A stretch of DNA of 64,000 bases from Phoebastria nigripes. Lineage: Eukaryota; Chordata; Aves; Procellariiformes; Diomedeidae. The translations under genes were made by a program, and so were the position numbers. The DNA lies in the NCBI GenBank assembly GCA_035582835.1, contig JAYKAV010002109.1:4161797-4225796 (forward strand), in the 5' to 3' direction. The notes beneath the pieces were generated by a model. That model made no database searches. It saw only the letters and a list, made by a program, of their open reading frames with translations, and was not told the origin of the DNA. This document shows, in pieces, positions 24,080 through 35,061 of the stretch. Positions within the stretch are counted from its first letter, which is position 1. Every line of letters begins with the position of its first letter.

Positions 24080-27000
24080 CTATACCTTGGGAGCACATAT
24101 TCCACTGACATGTTTCAGGAATTAACACTCTTCTGCAATATTAGCTATGGTATATTACATTCTTTTACGAACAACATTTCCATTCTGTCGTCTTACAGCG
24201 TATATAAGTGCAGCATGTTGTTCCTTTCGAAGATCTTAATCCTTTTACTTTGTAGACCAATGACAAAATCATCCTCTTGCCATATGTGTGTTCCTATGCA
24301 AAGGAAGAGGATAGAACTAAGGGAGAAGTTTGGAGACCCACCATACACAATAACAGTTTAGAGAAGAAGTTTCCAAAAGGGAAAAGTGCTTACACTTGGG
24401 AACCCTTGGAAAGCCCCTCTGCACATGATGTTCAATGGAGATGTATTTACTATGTTGAAGCACTAGTATATTCCACATTACTCTTACAATTGACAGGAGA
24501 GGCAGAAGGGGAAAAGTGTGCAGTAATTTCTCTAGTATTTCTTCCTTTCCTCCCACTGGTAGAACACAGGTGTGCCCAAGTATCAAGGCGCTGTCCAGAA
24601 AAATGACGGCCTTGCATTCTCTCACACTTATCAAATATGTAATACACCTAAAAATATGCTTTATAGGTGAAATTTTATATTATCAACAGTTATTATATTG
24701 CCTTAGAGTTACCGACATGCAAACTGACTATTTTCAATAGTTCAATAATTTTATTTCAATAAACAGTGACATTTCTTACGTATTCTACAGTTTTATAGAA
24801 TGTTATATTTAAAGTAGACCATAAAGACATCCAGTCTTTTAAATCAAGTACAACCTTTTGACAGGATTTGGCCTACCTGAAACCCATTCCCCAATCTCAC
24901 ATACTCAGCAAGAATTCTCCTTATACAGATGAGCTGCCTGCAGATACCCAGAGTGCATTAAGAGTCTTTTGTAAGTCATCTTGAAATGGTTACAGAGATT
25001 CGGCTTATAGAATGACCTTATTTTGCTTACCAGTAAAAGTTATTAAATTCATATCTCAAGTTGCATAGTAGACATATCTTACCATTGCATAGTTCTTGAA
25101 ATGTTTGAAATTCCTTTATGCTATTTCAGATTACTCTTTAAATAAGTTGACAAGCAAGAATGCTATCTAAACCACTGTAAAGAGACTGACAACCAACACA
25201 ATCTGAAGTCAGATAAAAGGGGATTTTTGATGGGCCTGAAACTTATGAGCAGGGCAAAGAATAAATCTGTTTCTTATAAGTTACTTTCTTAAAGGAAAAA
25301 TATCTGGAGTGTATTTCATCTAGGACCTGTCAAAATAATAGCTGGGTGATGTGAATTCAGAACATAAAAGTGTTCTATTAGCAATCAACATGAGACAAGA
25401 GATACACCAATCTTTTCTAGTATAGTTTTCTTATCAGACATATTTGTTTTACTTCATGAGATTGTTCTAAATCCATAAAATTTACATACATATGGCTGCA
25501 TTGTTAATTCCAACTACGAAACTATTCAGAAGAGCTTCCATTTTCTGCTTAGTAAAGGAACTTCACAGCCAAGAAATGTAAGCCAAGGATGGTAGGTAGT
25601 ACTCTGATTACATTGGTACACTTACACAAAATACTGTTTGAAAGCAAGTGAATAGCTCAGTTCCAATCATCATAATAATGAGGAATTATAGGAATTGCAG
25701 ACATTACATATTGTGACTACAAATTAGGAAGAGTAAACAACAGATACTGATAGCATGATTAAACTATTACAGAAGTAACCTAATTTATTTTTTTTTTAAT
25801 TCCATCTTCAGGTATCTGATTATGGACTTTATTTTCAAACACAAAAGCTTTTTTTCCCAACTCTTTTCTCCTTTCTTACATATTAGCATACGAAGTAGTG
25901 CTAGAAAGAATACTTCTTTGCAATTGTAGGTTAAAAAAACGAGGTTTCTACTGCTTATATGAACACAAGCAAATATAAAATAGCTACTCAGATGTGAGTT
26001 TCCTAAGAAAATATATCTTCTCATACCTTCAAGATATCTGTCTTGAAGGGACAAAATTACAGTTAATAGTTATGTTTCTCTAAAGTAAAGGTTCTGTGAA
26101 AGAGGTAGCGGAAAAATAGCATTTTCACTCAGCAAGACTTGTGAGAAAACATTCTTTGTTCCTTACCCAGGTGAAATTACATTGCTTTAAATTAAATTCA
26201 GGACCAGAAGAATCCCAGAATTATCAGAATCATGAGCTTCCCTTTATTTTCACAATGAAATTAATCAGAACTTATTTTCACAGTGACACTAATCAGAGCA
26301 ATTATATTTTCATGCATTCAAGCAGAATTTGGCTTCTTACGAAAATGCCAAAATTACGCCTCCCTGTCTTATGATCAAAAGCAGTAATTTTCATCAAGTA
26401 AATCTAAGTTTTAAATTTTTTCAAATATTTAATTGCATCTGGGTTGGAAGTCCACTAAGAAAATGTTGAACAAGCTTACTTTATTATCTTATGTCAATGA
26501 ATGTGTGTTCCAAATGAAATGATAGCAAATTGGAAAGCAAATAGGTCACAAGTAAAAATAGTCATGATGATTTTAGGCACATCTCTTGATTGGTAATGGT
26601 AAACAGGAAAGGAATGGAGATATCTCGGGAAGATTACTGCATAAACAATGCAGACCTATTGCANTATTCCTCAGCTCCGTTGTCAGCATTCATTCTTAAC
26701 AATCTTTACAAAAAAGAAATTAAAAAATTAATAGATGACCTTTTCATCTCTATAAAGCACANAAATTGAAAAGCATAACTACAAATAATAAGAAAAAATA
26801 ATACAATGACTGTTGTTCAGACTTGAGTGTAAACTCCAAAACATAGTTAATATGAAAAAAGAGGCGCCAAACACTTGAGTTCTGTGTAAGGCTGGATTCA
26901 CAGAAGACAAGCAACATTTTTCTCCGAGTTTGTCCTAATGAAATCTGGATCTAAAATAGTGTGCAAAAGTCTGCTGGCTGTTGTTTGAGACTGGCATGTG

Positions 27001-28544
27001 ACACCTAGTTTTAAGAATATCTTAACAGAGAGATTTATTTTGTTCATCACTTACTAATCTGTTCTCAGGTTAGTAATATCTATATCGATTTTGGCTGACA
27101 CAGTGCTACAAATCAGTCTGCTTTAAATCAGCTGATTTTGTGCACCTGTCTACACCACTAGGTTTTTATCAAATTTTACTGGAATCTGTCCTTGTAAGTG
27201 TTTAAGATTTCTATTTCTCACATAAACTAAAGTAATAATTTCATTAAGCTGATAACACAATGCTGTATTACATTGCTGAACAGTGAGTAATTACTAACAA
27301 AGAATAGTGCAAACTGCTGTAGTAAATAAACCCAACTTTTACCTGTTACATCTGCAAATCCTTTTAAAGTATGTGGGATTGCAGATGTATAACAAAGAAC
27401 GTGATACACTCAAAACCACATACCTAAGGTCACAATCCTGCAAAAATGCACATCATATATGAAAACTGCCCCATTACCAGCAGTCCCCAATGACATTTCC
27501 TGCTTTCAGACACAAACCTCAGTTCAGGAAAGCATTTAAGAACATGACCAAATGTGGGAAAGTGCTATTATTATTCCATGAAGGCAAAAAAGACTTTTTA
27601 CCACAGCTTTAAATTAAATATATTCAAGAAATTTAATGAATACACAAATGCTTAAAATGAACAGTCCTTTTTTAGAACTGCAGTTAGAAACAACTGGTTT
27701 GGTAAATGCATTTTCAGGAAGGCCAGTTATAATTTGGCCTCCTAACACGGGAGTTGATTCAGGCAATTGGTTGTGCAGCACTGGAAGCTGCATTTGTTAT
27801 TTTTGGTCTACTAACCAAACTCCAAATATTTTATCACATTGTTGCCTTCTTGTAGCTCCCTTTTTTAGTGAGAGTATTTCCTTTCTAGGAGGAAATAAAG
27901 TTTTGTTTCACCTAGGGAAAAAAGGTTGGCTGTACTTTAAACAGGAGAGATGAGGTAGACGTCATCAAAGACAACTGGGTATGAAAAAACTGTAAATAGA
28001 AATTTATGGGGTTTTTTTGAAATTTTTGGTGAAATGAATATCAAACCAAAAATATAATTTCAAATGAGTTCTGTCAACTGTAGGTACCATGAAGAAAATA
28101 TATTACAAGAGAAAGTACCAAGTTGTATCAGATAAACATTTAATAAGACACTAGCAGTTAAATTTACTGATTCACTAAATACTCTCAAAACATGAAACTC
28201 TCTTGAAAACAAAGATATTTGTAATCTAACAGCACTTCCTAACCAGTTCATCAGATTCTGGAAAATTTTACTGAACTTCCTACTTCTGTACATATTTCTA
28301 CAACATACTTTTAGATGATTCATAGCAATTAATCCATCTTTCTAAAGATAGAGGCAGTGCCGAATCCCAATACTTTTGACCTGAATGTTTATAGCCATAC
28401 CTGTTCTTTATTGTCTACAGTATTGAAACACTGTTTTAGTATAAACATACAGGGCTGATTACAGGTACAACAAATAAGGCCCTGTACTCTTTTGCAGGGG
28501 TAACAAGAAGACATTAAATTGATTTTACAACAGAGGATCACATT
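24080..28544. other. long anonymous AT-rich non-coding stretch
   Basis: No gene supported. The overlapping frames at 24277-24740 run on both strands and lack domains. At 27428-27452 CACAATCCTGCAAAAATGCA resembles an old L3/CR1-like amniote repeat. Isolated Ns at 26664 and 26762. Confidence 0.5.
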
Positions 28545-28880
28545 TAGAATCATAGAACGGCTTCAGTTGGAAGGGACCTTAAAGATCATCTAGTCCAACC
28601 TCCCTGCCATGGGCAGGGACATCTTTCACTAGATCAGGTTGCTCAAAGCCCCATTCAACCTGACTTTGAACACTTCCAATGATGGGGCATCCATCTGGAT
28701 GATGGCATCTCTGGGCAACCTGTTCCAGCGCCTCACCATCCTCATCATAAAAAATTTCTTCCTTATATCCAATCTAAATTTACCTTCTTTCACTTTAAAA
28801 CTGTTGCCCCTTGTCCTGTCACTAGAGGCCTTGGCAAAAAGTCTTTCTCTGTCTTTCTTATAAGCCCCCTTTATATATTG
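28545..28880 (-). mobile_element. 5'-truncated CR1 LINE, 3' end with ORF2 C-terminus
   Basis: Plus-strand text GAATCATAGAACGG, TTGGAAGGGACCTTAAAGAT and CATCTAGTCCAACC is the reverse complement of the bird CR1 3' UTR, so the element lies on the minus strand. The ORF2 C-terminus is still open there: KGAYKKDRERLFAKASSDRT, then the diagnostic RLDIRKKFF, WNRLPRDA and DAPSLEVFKVRLNGALSNL, with the stop codon at 28629-28631. About 330 bp of a roughly 4.5-kb element remain, the usual outcome of incomplete CR1 insertion. The 5' limit near 28870-28880 is blurred by divergence. It cannot move by itself. Confidence 0.93.
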
Positions 28881-29809
28881 AATGATAAGACTATGACAAA
28901 TCAGTTGAACATTTATTTTCTGAGACATGAAAATGAATGAATGAGGCAACAGGAAAAGGTATGTATGAAGGGAAACTTTTAAGATATTCTAATGGTTCTA
29001 ATTTCAAAAGCTGCCATCAAATCTTGATGGATTATGAAAGTGTGTCTAGTTAGATAAATTATAGGCATGACACTTTGGAGATCAAGAAGGTACCTTAATT
29101 TATTAAATAGTGACTAAGTACAAGTACTATGGCTCAACATTGAAGTGTGCTAGTAAGTTCAGCTAACTGTATTCAGAGGGTGTGAAGATGTATTGAACAG
29201 TGGGAGCTCTATTTTGTAGGTTATTCACAAAGATTTAGCATTTCTTTTAAGGACATTACCTGTATGCCTAATTTCATGGGCCCATGGTGGCAAAACATAC
29301 AGCAGAGACAAAAAGAGATCAGCAACAAAGGGTTCTGTATTGATATATATTTGGATATTCTAGAGGGAAGATGTTGAATGATCCTGTAATGCATTTTGTA
29401 TTGCATGCAGCATTTAACATTAATGTTCAACTCCCATTCTGCCAGTATTAAATGTTATATATTTTGTCAGATTAAAGAAAAATTAAACTTATTCTATCCT
29501 TAACTCAATTTATTCATTCTTTTTGCTGGAGTTTAAAAAGAATTGTTTTGCTCTTCTGTGCAACTATAAATGAAGCAATTTTTAAGTATATTACTTGGGT
29601 TTACATCTTACTATACATCTCAAAATGACAATGTTTGTCAGAAGGCAAAGAAGTTTCCTGGTCTGTGAATCTTTTCACCACAAACTGAACTTAACAAGCT
29701 GCTGGATTCTCTGTTTTTCCTCTCTGCTGAGAATAGGGCTGATTTAATTGCCCTGACCATCACGCACCACCTTGCATAAAGCTGATACAGAGACTCTGGC
29801 AAAACTTAC
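28881..29809. other. anonymous non-coding sequence
   Basis: Nothing recognised. Confidence 0.55.
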
Positions 29810-30175
29810 CAGGTTCTCCCTGAAGTGGGAGGGATAGATATGGTTGGTTGCATAGCTTAATATTTGCCATAATGCCTTCATTGGCAATGTAGGAAAGCAC
29901 CTCAGTAGGATGTGTTCTAACATGGAACACAAATTGCCTTTGTTTGCTATAAGAAAGCAGAGAGCTTTCCAACTATTTTCCTGTGTGAAGCAGGCTAGTT
30001 TCCTTCCCATGGTGTTACTCTTCCATTGAGTAGTGAAATGAGTCATGAAGAAATCTGAAATGGAAGATGCAAAATTGTCTGGAAGAGGATTTTCAGGAAA
30101 GGCATATTCCAGACACAGTGTAATACAACAGAAAAACTTCGAATATAACTGAATAATTATGACTACAGAACACAT
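29744..30175 (-). other. 143-codon open frame with a true ATG, no recognised family
   Basis: Runs from an ATG at 30175 to a stop near 29744 on the minus strand. No domain, signal peptide or motif recognised. It overlaps, in another frame, the exon-like segment 29810-29946. There is no promoter, no Kozak strength worth noting and no clear poly-A signal. It is most likely chance; the alternatives are a lineage-specific transcript or a fragment of an unrecognised gene. Confidence 0.1.
29810..29946 (-). other. exon-like open segment, 137 nt
   Basis: On the minus strand a pyrimidine-rich acceptor (CTCTCTGCTTTCTTATAG) precedes an open 137-nt segment that ends in CCTG before a consensus donor GTAAGT (29809-29804). 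One frame is open throughout (45 full codons, entering in phase 2, leaving in phase 1), with peptide landmarks QFVFHVRTHPTEVLSYIANE and LCNQPYLSLPLQGEP. The first has a faint laminin-G-like look (aromatic-hydrophobic strand then RT..), which I do not trust as homology. No partner exon is certain. Confidence 0.18.
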
Positions 30176-30716
30176 GAACTACACTGCAACCTGAAAACTG
30201 ACATTATATCTAATTGTGAAACCAAAGTCACAATGTCTCAGGAAATTTAAATCTGGATTTGAGGAGCTATGTGAGCAAGTTAGATACCTACTAAATTAAG
30301 GCACCTTGGATTACTGTGCCTTTCTGTAAATACTATTTACAGTCTATCTTAGTGAATACTTCTACTTTGGCTGTGACAAATATACACTGTAGTCTACACA
30401 TGCCAAATCAAGTAATTTCTTTTATTTCTATACAGTTTAAAAGCTGAAAAAGGAGCTAGATTTAATCTGCTTTACAATCTCTTTAATAATGACATATTTA
30501 ATTAAGACAACTGTTGAAAGCCCATAACAGGAATTTAACAAATCAAAAATATAGTGTAAGAGTCCCACTGCAACATGTTATTCAAATGAATTGTTTTATC
30601 ATACTACAGGCATTTTAGTGAGACAATTCCATTCGGTAAATATGGTGCTGTATCCTTTCAAAAACAGAATGTTTACTGACAGTCCTGAATTTGTTTGATT
30701 GTCAGCAATGATACAC
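29947..30716. other. anonymous AT-rich non-coding sequence
   Basis: Apart from the minus-strand open frame listed separately, nothing recognised. Confidence 0.5.
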
Positions 30717-30923
30717 TCACAAAGCAGTTAACCCTGACACAAAATACGTACAATGTCCTAATATATAAAAAGCCTTTGCAATCCATGATCTGGCTGCATC
30801 ATCTTTGTAAGAGCCCAAGGGAGCCACAGACAATTTTTCCACATACTCTATTGAAGACTGAGAAGGTGGTGGTTTCTGCTCCCACTTCAGTTCCACCAAA
30901 CCAGAACTGGATAGTTCTGCTTC
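30717..30923 (-). other. terminal-exon-like open segment, 207 nt
   Basis: On the minus strand a branch-like CTCAC and pyrimidine tract lead to CTGCTTTTGTAG, followed by a frame open for 68 codons to TGA at 30717. The encoded stretch begins EAELSSSGLVELKWEQKPPP and includes KDDAARSWIAKAFYILGHC. It is richer in E, P, A, D and W than the chance frames nearby. No family recognised. It could be a last exon, an exonised intron piece or chance. A weak internal donor (GTACGT) also exists. Confidence 0.18.
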
Positions 30924-33900
30924 CTACAAAAGCAGAGGGATAGCAGTGAGAATCGTCCCCCTGCCTGCCTCAGAGCTCAAAAAGGAATTCTGTCTCAGCA
31001 GCTCAGCGCGCTCAGTGAGAAGCCTGGCACAAAGACAAAGCACTGGGATTATTCTGGCAAAATCACTCAAGTAGTGTGAGATTTAGTTCTCCAAAAACAT
31101 AGAGAATGTCAGATTGTGGGGAGCTGTTCTTGCTTGTAAGCACTTCCCAGATCACCTTATCTGAGTTATAGCTATACACCTGTACTAAAAGCCTACAATA
31201 ATATTTCTTTTTGCCTTTTGAGATTTCCACTGAAGAGGCTTAAAACTGCAATTAGTCTCACCTATATAAAACCAAGTTAGAATCCAAAAACTGTACCATC
31301 TGCCAATACAGATTTTTTTACCTTTCTCATTAACAGTAATTGTATCTAATTAAATAGCAATATACTTTCAATGTGAAAAGGAACTGTTCATAGGTAGCCA
31401 GTAACAGGTAAGTGATAATATTGTAATACCAACCCACAAATTAATATTTTTCCACATGCATTCAGTAAGTATCTTTTGCTTTTAAGACTTCTCCTTCTAT
31501 GTCCTGATCACAAACAATCCTTTGTAAATACCTGACATCCACACCTAGAGTTGAATCATCTGAAATTTTGGACACGTTTTGTTACACCTTGTCTCACAGA
31601 TCAGGTGGTGGTATTTCCACTTATAGATTGGATCAGACTAACATTTTTGGACAAGAGGAAGCTTTGCAGAAGTCTACCTTTTCTTTCTAAGGAGATAATG
31701 TAACTTAAGAAAGGCAGAAGATGTTCAGAAATATTTACAAGGAGGGTTGTGTAAAATTTCTAACTCTCTCTTCTGAATGAAGCATACTTTGCCTGCAGTA
31801 GCATTCCAAGGAAAATCAGGACTACAAATTGGGGATTTCTTTCATCCTATCTGCCGAGAGTAATTCTGTGAACAGAGCATCAGATATTTTCTGATTAATT
31901 TAAGCTCCCTTTCTCTTAGAAATTTGGTGAAGACTGTGGTAACNCTATTTCAGTGCTCTGTGCAGTCACACAGAGAAAATTGTCAACATATGAAACCAAA
32001 CAATAAAAACAGCCAGGTCCACTCTTTGCAGGCTTAATAAACAAATCTCCTTAGCAATACTTACTACTAGGCAATAATTAATTCACACTTGGAAAATTAT
32101 GAAGCCTGGAAATAGAAGGATTTGAAATTAATATATACTTCAATATATGCAAATACATATTCCTGAAAATAAAAAAACCTAATTTCTAAATTTTTATGAC
32201 CTGTGCCTGGATCATATTTGCATACACTTATTACTTATTACAGTATTTATGTAAAATATTTTTCTGATTTCTGAGAAGAAATGTAGTAACAGGCTTCAAA
32301 GTCAACCCACAAAACCAGCTACTGCATGGAATCTAACAGAGCGTACACAAACGCACTATGCTGAAAAAGACCAACACACGTATATTCAATGTATCTATCA
32401 AACTTTGATAATGCTTAGAACTAAATTAATCCAAATCATTTCAGCATAGTAGGAGTTCAGGATTACATAGCTTATGTTCCTTTACCTGCTTTTCAGGTTA
32501 GCAAGGTCTGATATATTCTTAATATTGAGTTTGAAATTCCCTTACAGAAATCTCTTTAGCCCATGGAAACTATGCTCTGAATCCAGCATTGATACAACTA
32601 GGGTCTGGAGATTCTTGTCCTGTGGCCTTTATTGACATATCTATTGTCCTTTTCACTCTTGCAACAAGAGCTGTTTTCAGATTTTCTTCACAAAATTAAT
32701 TTCCTAGCAAATCTAAAATTGCTGCTCTATTACTGCCAGACATATCCACTCTATATTGAGCCTGCTCTTGTCATTACAGGCAAAGAAACTAGCAGTTCCA
32801 GAGATGTGTAAGAAAAGAGGGAAAACACAAGAAATAATCCCTCTTTGCATCTCTGTGTAGTGGCTATACATTTAATTTCCAGTTACATTTAACTTAACTC
32901 CNTTACCTAACAGGGATTTCCCCCATCACACTTGCTCTGCTATTCAAGGAAACAGAAAGAGAATGGTATGAATTTGGATTCAGAGCAAATTACGACAGGA
33001 ACTCAACAATATAACCTAGAGAAAGAAATGGAATCTCCAGAAAGATGACTATGATTGAGATTTTCAGAAACATTTTGTAAGGTTACATACATAAGTCCCA
33101 TTAATTTCAAAGAGAGTAGAGAAAATACACAAAGCCAGGCACTGCCCTAAACACCGATCTGAAGTAACTGGTTATACGCTGACTGGAAGAATGATTTTTT
33201 CTTGCAATTGCCCTTAATTTCTATACAAAGAACACATTTTATTTTAGGATGGCTCCAGTTCAAATTCAGTATTGTAGTAAAAACAAAAAAAGAATGTCCA
33301 ATCCTATTTGCAGGACACTACAAGCTAAGACAGAGGGTTAAGTCTCTTTCAAAAATAAATGCATGGCACAGACTCTTCTATTTTTATTTCACATAGTATT
33401 CAGGAAGGCCAGATTCTGACCTGGATTGTATAAGGCAGGCAGTTCTCTATCCTTTTGTGTATGAGATAGGAACAATTTCTATCCACTCTCTCCCTGAAAA
33501 TAGGCAAAGATAGAGCAGCAAGAGACAGAGGATGGCCCATATATTTGATATGCCTTAGTCAGTTAGGCTAGACCAACTCCCAAAAGTGACAACTGCATCC
33601 CTCAACAAAGTTTTAACAGGAAGAAAAGACAAGACAGAAACTTTGACAGCACACACTCGAATGAGAACTCCCAACAAACATTAGCTCAGACAGAAAGGAA
33701 GTACCCACTTGAATGCAAGTTCAGATACAGCACCTGCTAGTTTTACAAGTTAGATCCTTTCCTGCAATTATCCAACACATAAAAAAATGAAACATTGGTT
33801 TTGGTAGCAGTTTCATTTCTACTTTGTCCGAGGTATTCCAGATTGTCCTGATATGAATGACAGCCGGAAAGATCTGGACATCTTTTTCTCTTTTTTAAGC

Positions 33901-34140
33901 AGTCACTACAAAACAGTGGATTCAGGATCTAAATGTGGAANGCATTTCCTCTCTTGGAGTTGACCTCAATGAAATACAGCCAACAGGCTTGACTTACTTT
34001 TCAGTAAAGAATGAAAATATACATTCTCTTTGGACATGTACCTTATTGAGCATTAATTTTGGATTTGGGTCATAATTTTATTAATCCTAAAAGATTTAGA
34101 AAGATTTCCTCTGAAGTTCTTAAAGTAGATAGTTCAGCCA
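30924..34140. other. anonymous AT-rich non-coding sequence
   Basis: No gene supported. Short relics resembling L3/CR1-like amniote repeats are at 33084-33110 (ACATAAGTCCCATTAATTTC-like text) and 33408-33440 (CAGATTCTGACC). Isolated Ns at 31944, 32902 and 33941. Confidence 0.5.
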
Positions 34141-34146
34141 TTGTAC

Positions 34147-34172
34147 AATTGTACAATGTACATTGTACAATT
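34147..34172. repeat. 26-bp perfect palindrome
   Basis: AATTGTACAATGT followed by its exact reverse complement, centred between 34159 and 34160. An overlapping TTGTACAA palindrome lies at 34141-34148, so TTGTACAA-type units recur three times. It could form a hairpin or cruciform; function unknown. Confidence 0.9.
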
Positions 34173-34998
34173 ACATACAATTAGACAGCTACTAAAGCAC
34201 ATTCCCTAAACTCATCTACAGCATATATCTTATGAAAATAAAACTCCTTTTCACTACAAACCCATAAAAGCACATAAAGGCTTTCACTGTCACTGGTTTT
34301 CAAATTATTATGTAATTTTCTTACATGCTTTTCTTCTAATTGGTCAATTATCAATGTCAATTTGGTGACTTTTTTTTTAAAGTATTTGCATTACATTTCT
34401 ACATACTTAATGCATCTATTCCAAATGGTACTTCTACAAAGACAGGAAAGTAGATTATACAAATACTGCCCATCTATCAAATGGAAATATTAAATAAGAA
34501 AGTTTTTTAATTTAATGTGTCTCTCATGTACTGTCTAAAGAAACTGGGCCCATGAATCAGTATTCATTTAAATCCTTATAAATTTTGCATTATAACATTT
34601 TGTAGAAGGGTAGTCAAACAAAGGAAGATTTAGACAAATGGTGTCAAAGTTACAATTTTTTAATTTAAAAAAAATTGTGTGTTTTAAGAATCAGTACAGA
34701 ATATGTGAACTGACATTCAGAATTTTAATTACACACCATAGAAGTTTTAGGCTTTTATAGGATGAATATTCTCCTGATTGGTCAAAGTTTTATACAGTTC
34801 ATATATTCTAACACATATCAGGAGGCTAATAGCTACAGATTTTCTAACCCCAAAAAAGCAAGAGAGCAAAATCACATGATGTTTATTTCCACCAAAGAAG
34901 CAGACTTGGGTCAACATCTATGACTTTCTAAAAATCCAGCTTAAATGCACAGGCAATTTAGATAGGAAAGACAGATATAAAAAAATCTTGCAGACAGG
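34173..34998. other. anonymous AT-rich non-coding sequence
   Basis: Nothing recognised. Confidence 0.55.
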
Positions 34999-35061
34999 AT
35001 CACAGAATCATAGAATCATTTAGGTTGGAAAGGACCTTTAAGATCATCGAGTCCAACCATT
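34999..35061 (-). mobile_element. very short CR1 LINE 3' end
   Basis: CACAGAATCATAGAATCATT, then TAGGTTGGAAAGGACCTTTA and AGATCATCGAGTCCAACC, is the reverse complement of the last ~60 bp of bird CR1, with two to three copies of the terminal octamer. Similarity stops at about 35061, so this is an extreme 5' truncation. It is closer to the family consensus as I recall it than the 28.5-kb and 55.3-kb copies, hence probably the youngest of the three. Confidence 0.92.

Noticed and set aside
23696..24125. Overlapping 117- and 129-codon proline-rich open frames
   Set aside because: They lie mostly inside the solo LTR, antisense to its transcription, and follow from C-rich composition; no domain.
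28639..28863. 74-codon plus-strand frame
   Set aside because: It is the antisense shadow of the CR1 ORF2 C-terminus.
31390..31405. AACAGGTAAGTG donor-like site
   Set aside because: Stops in every frame just upstream and no acceptor.
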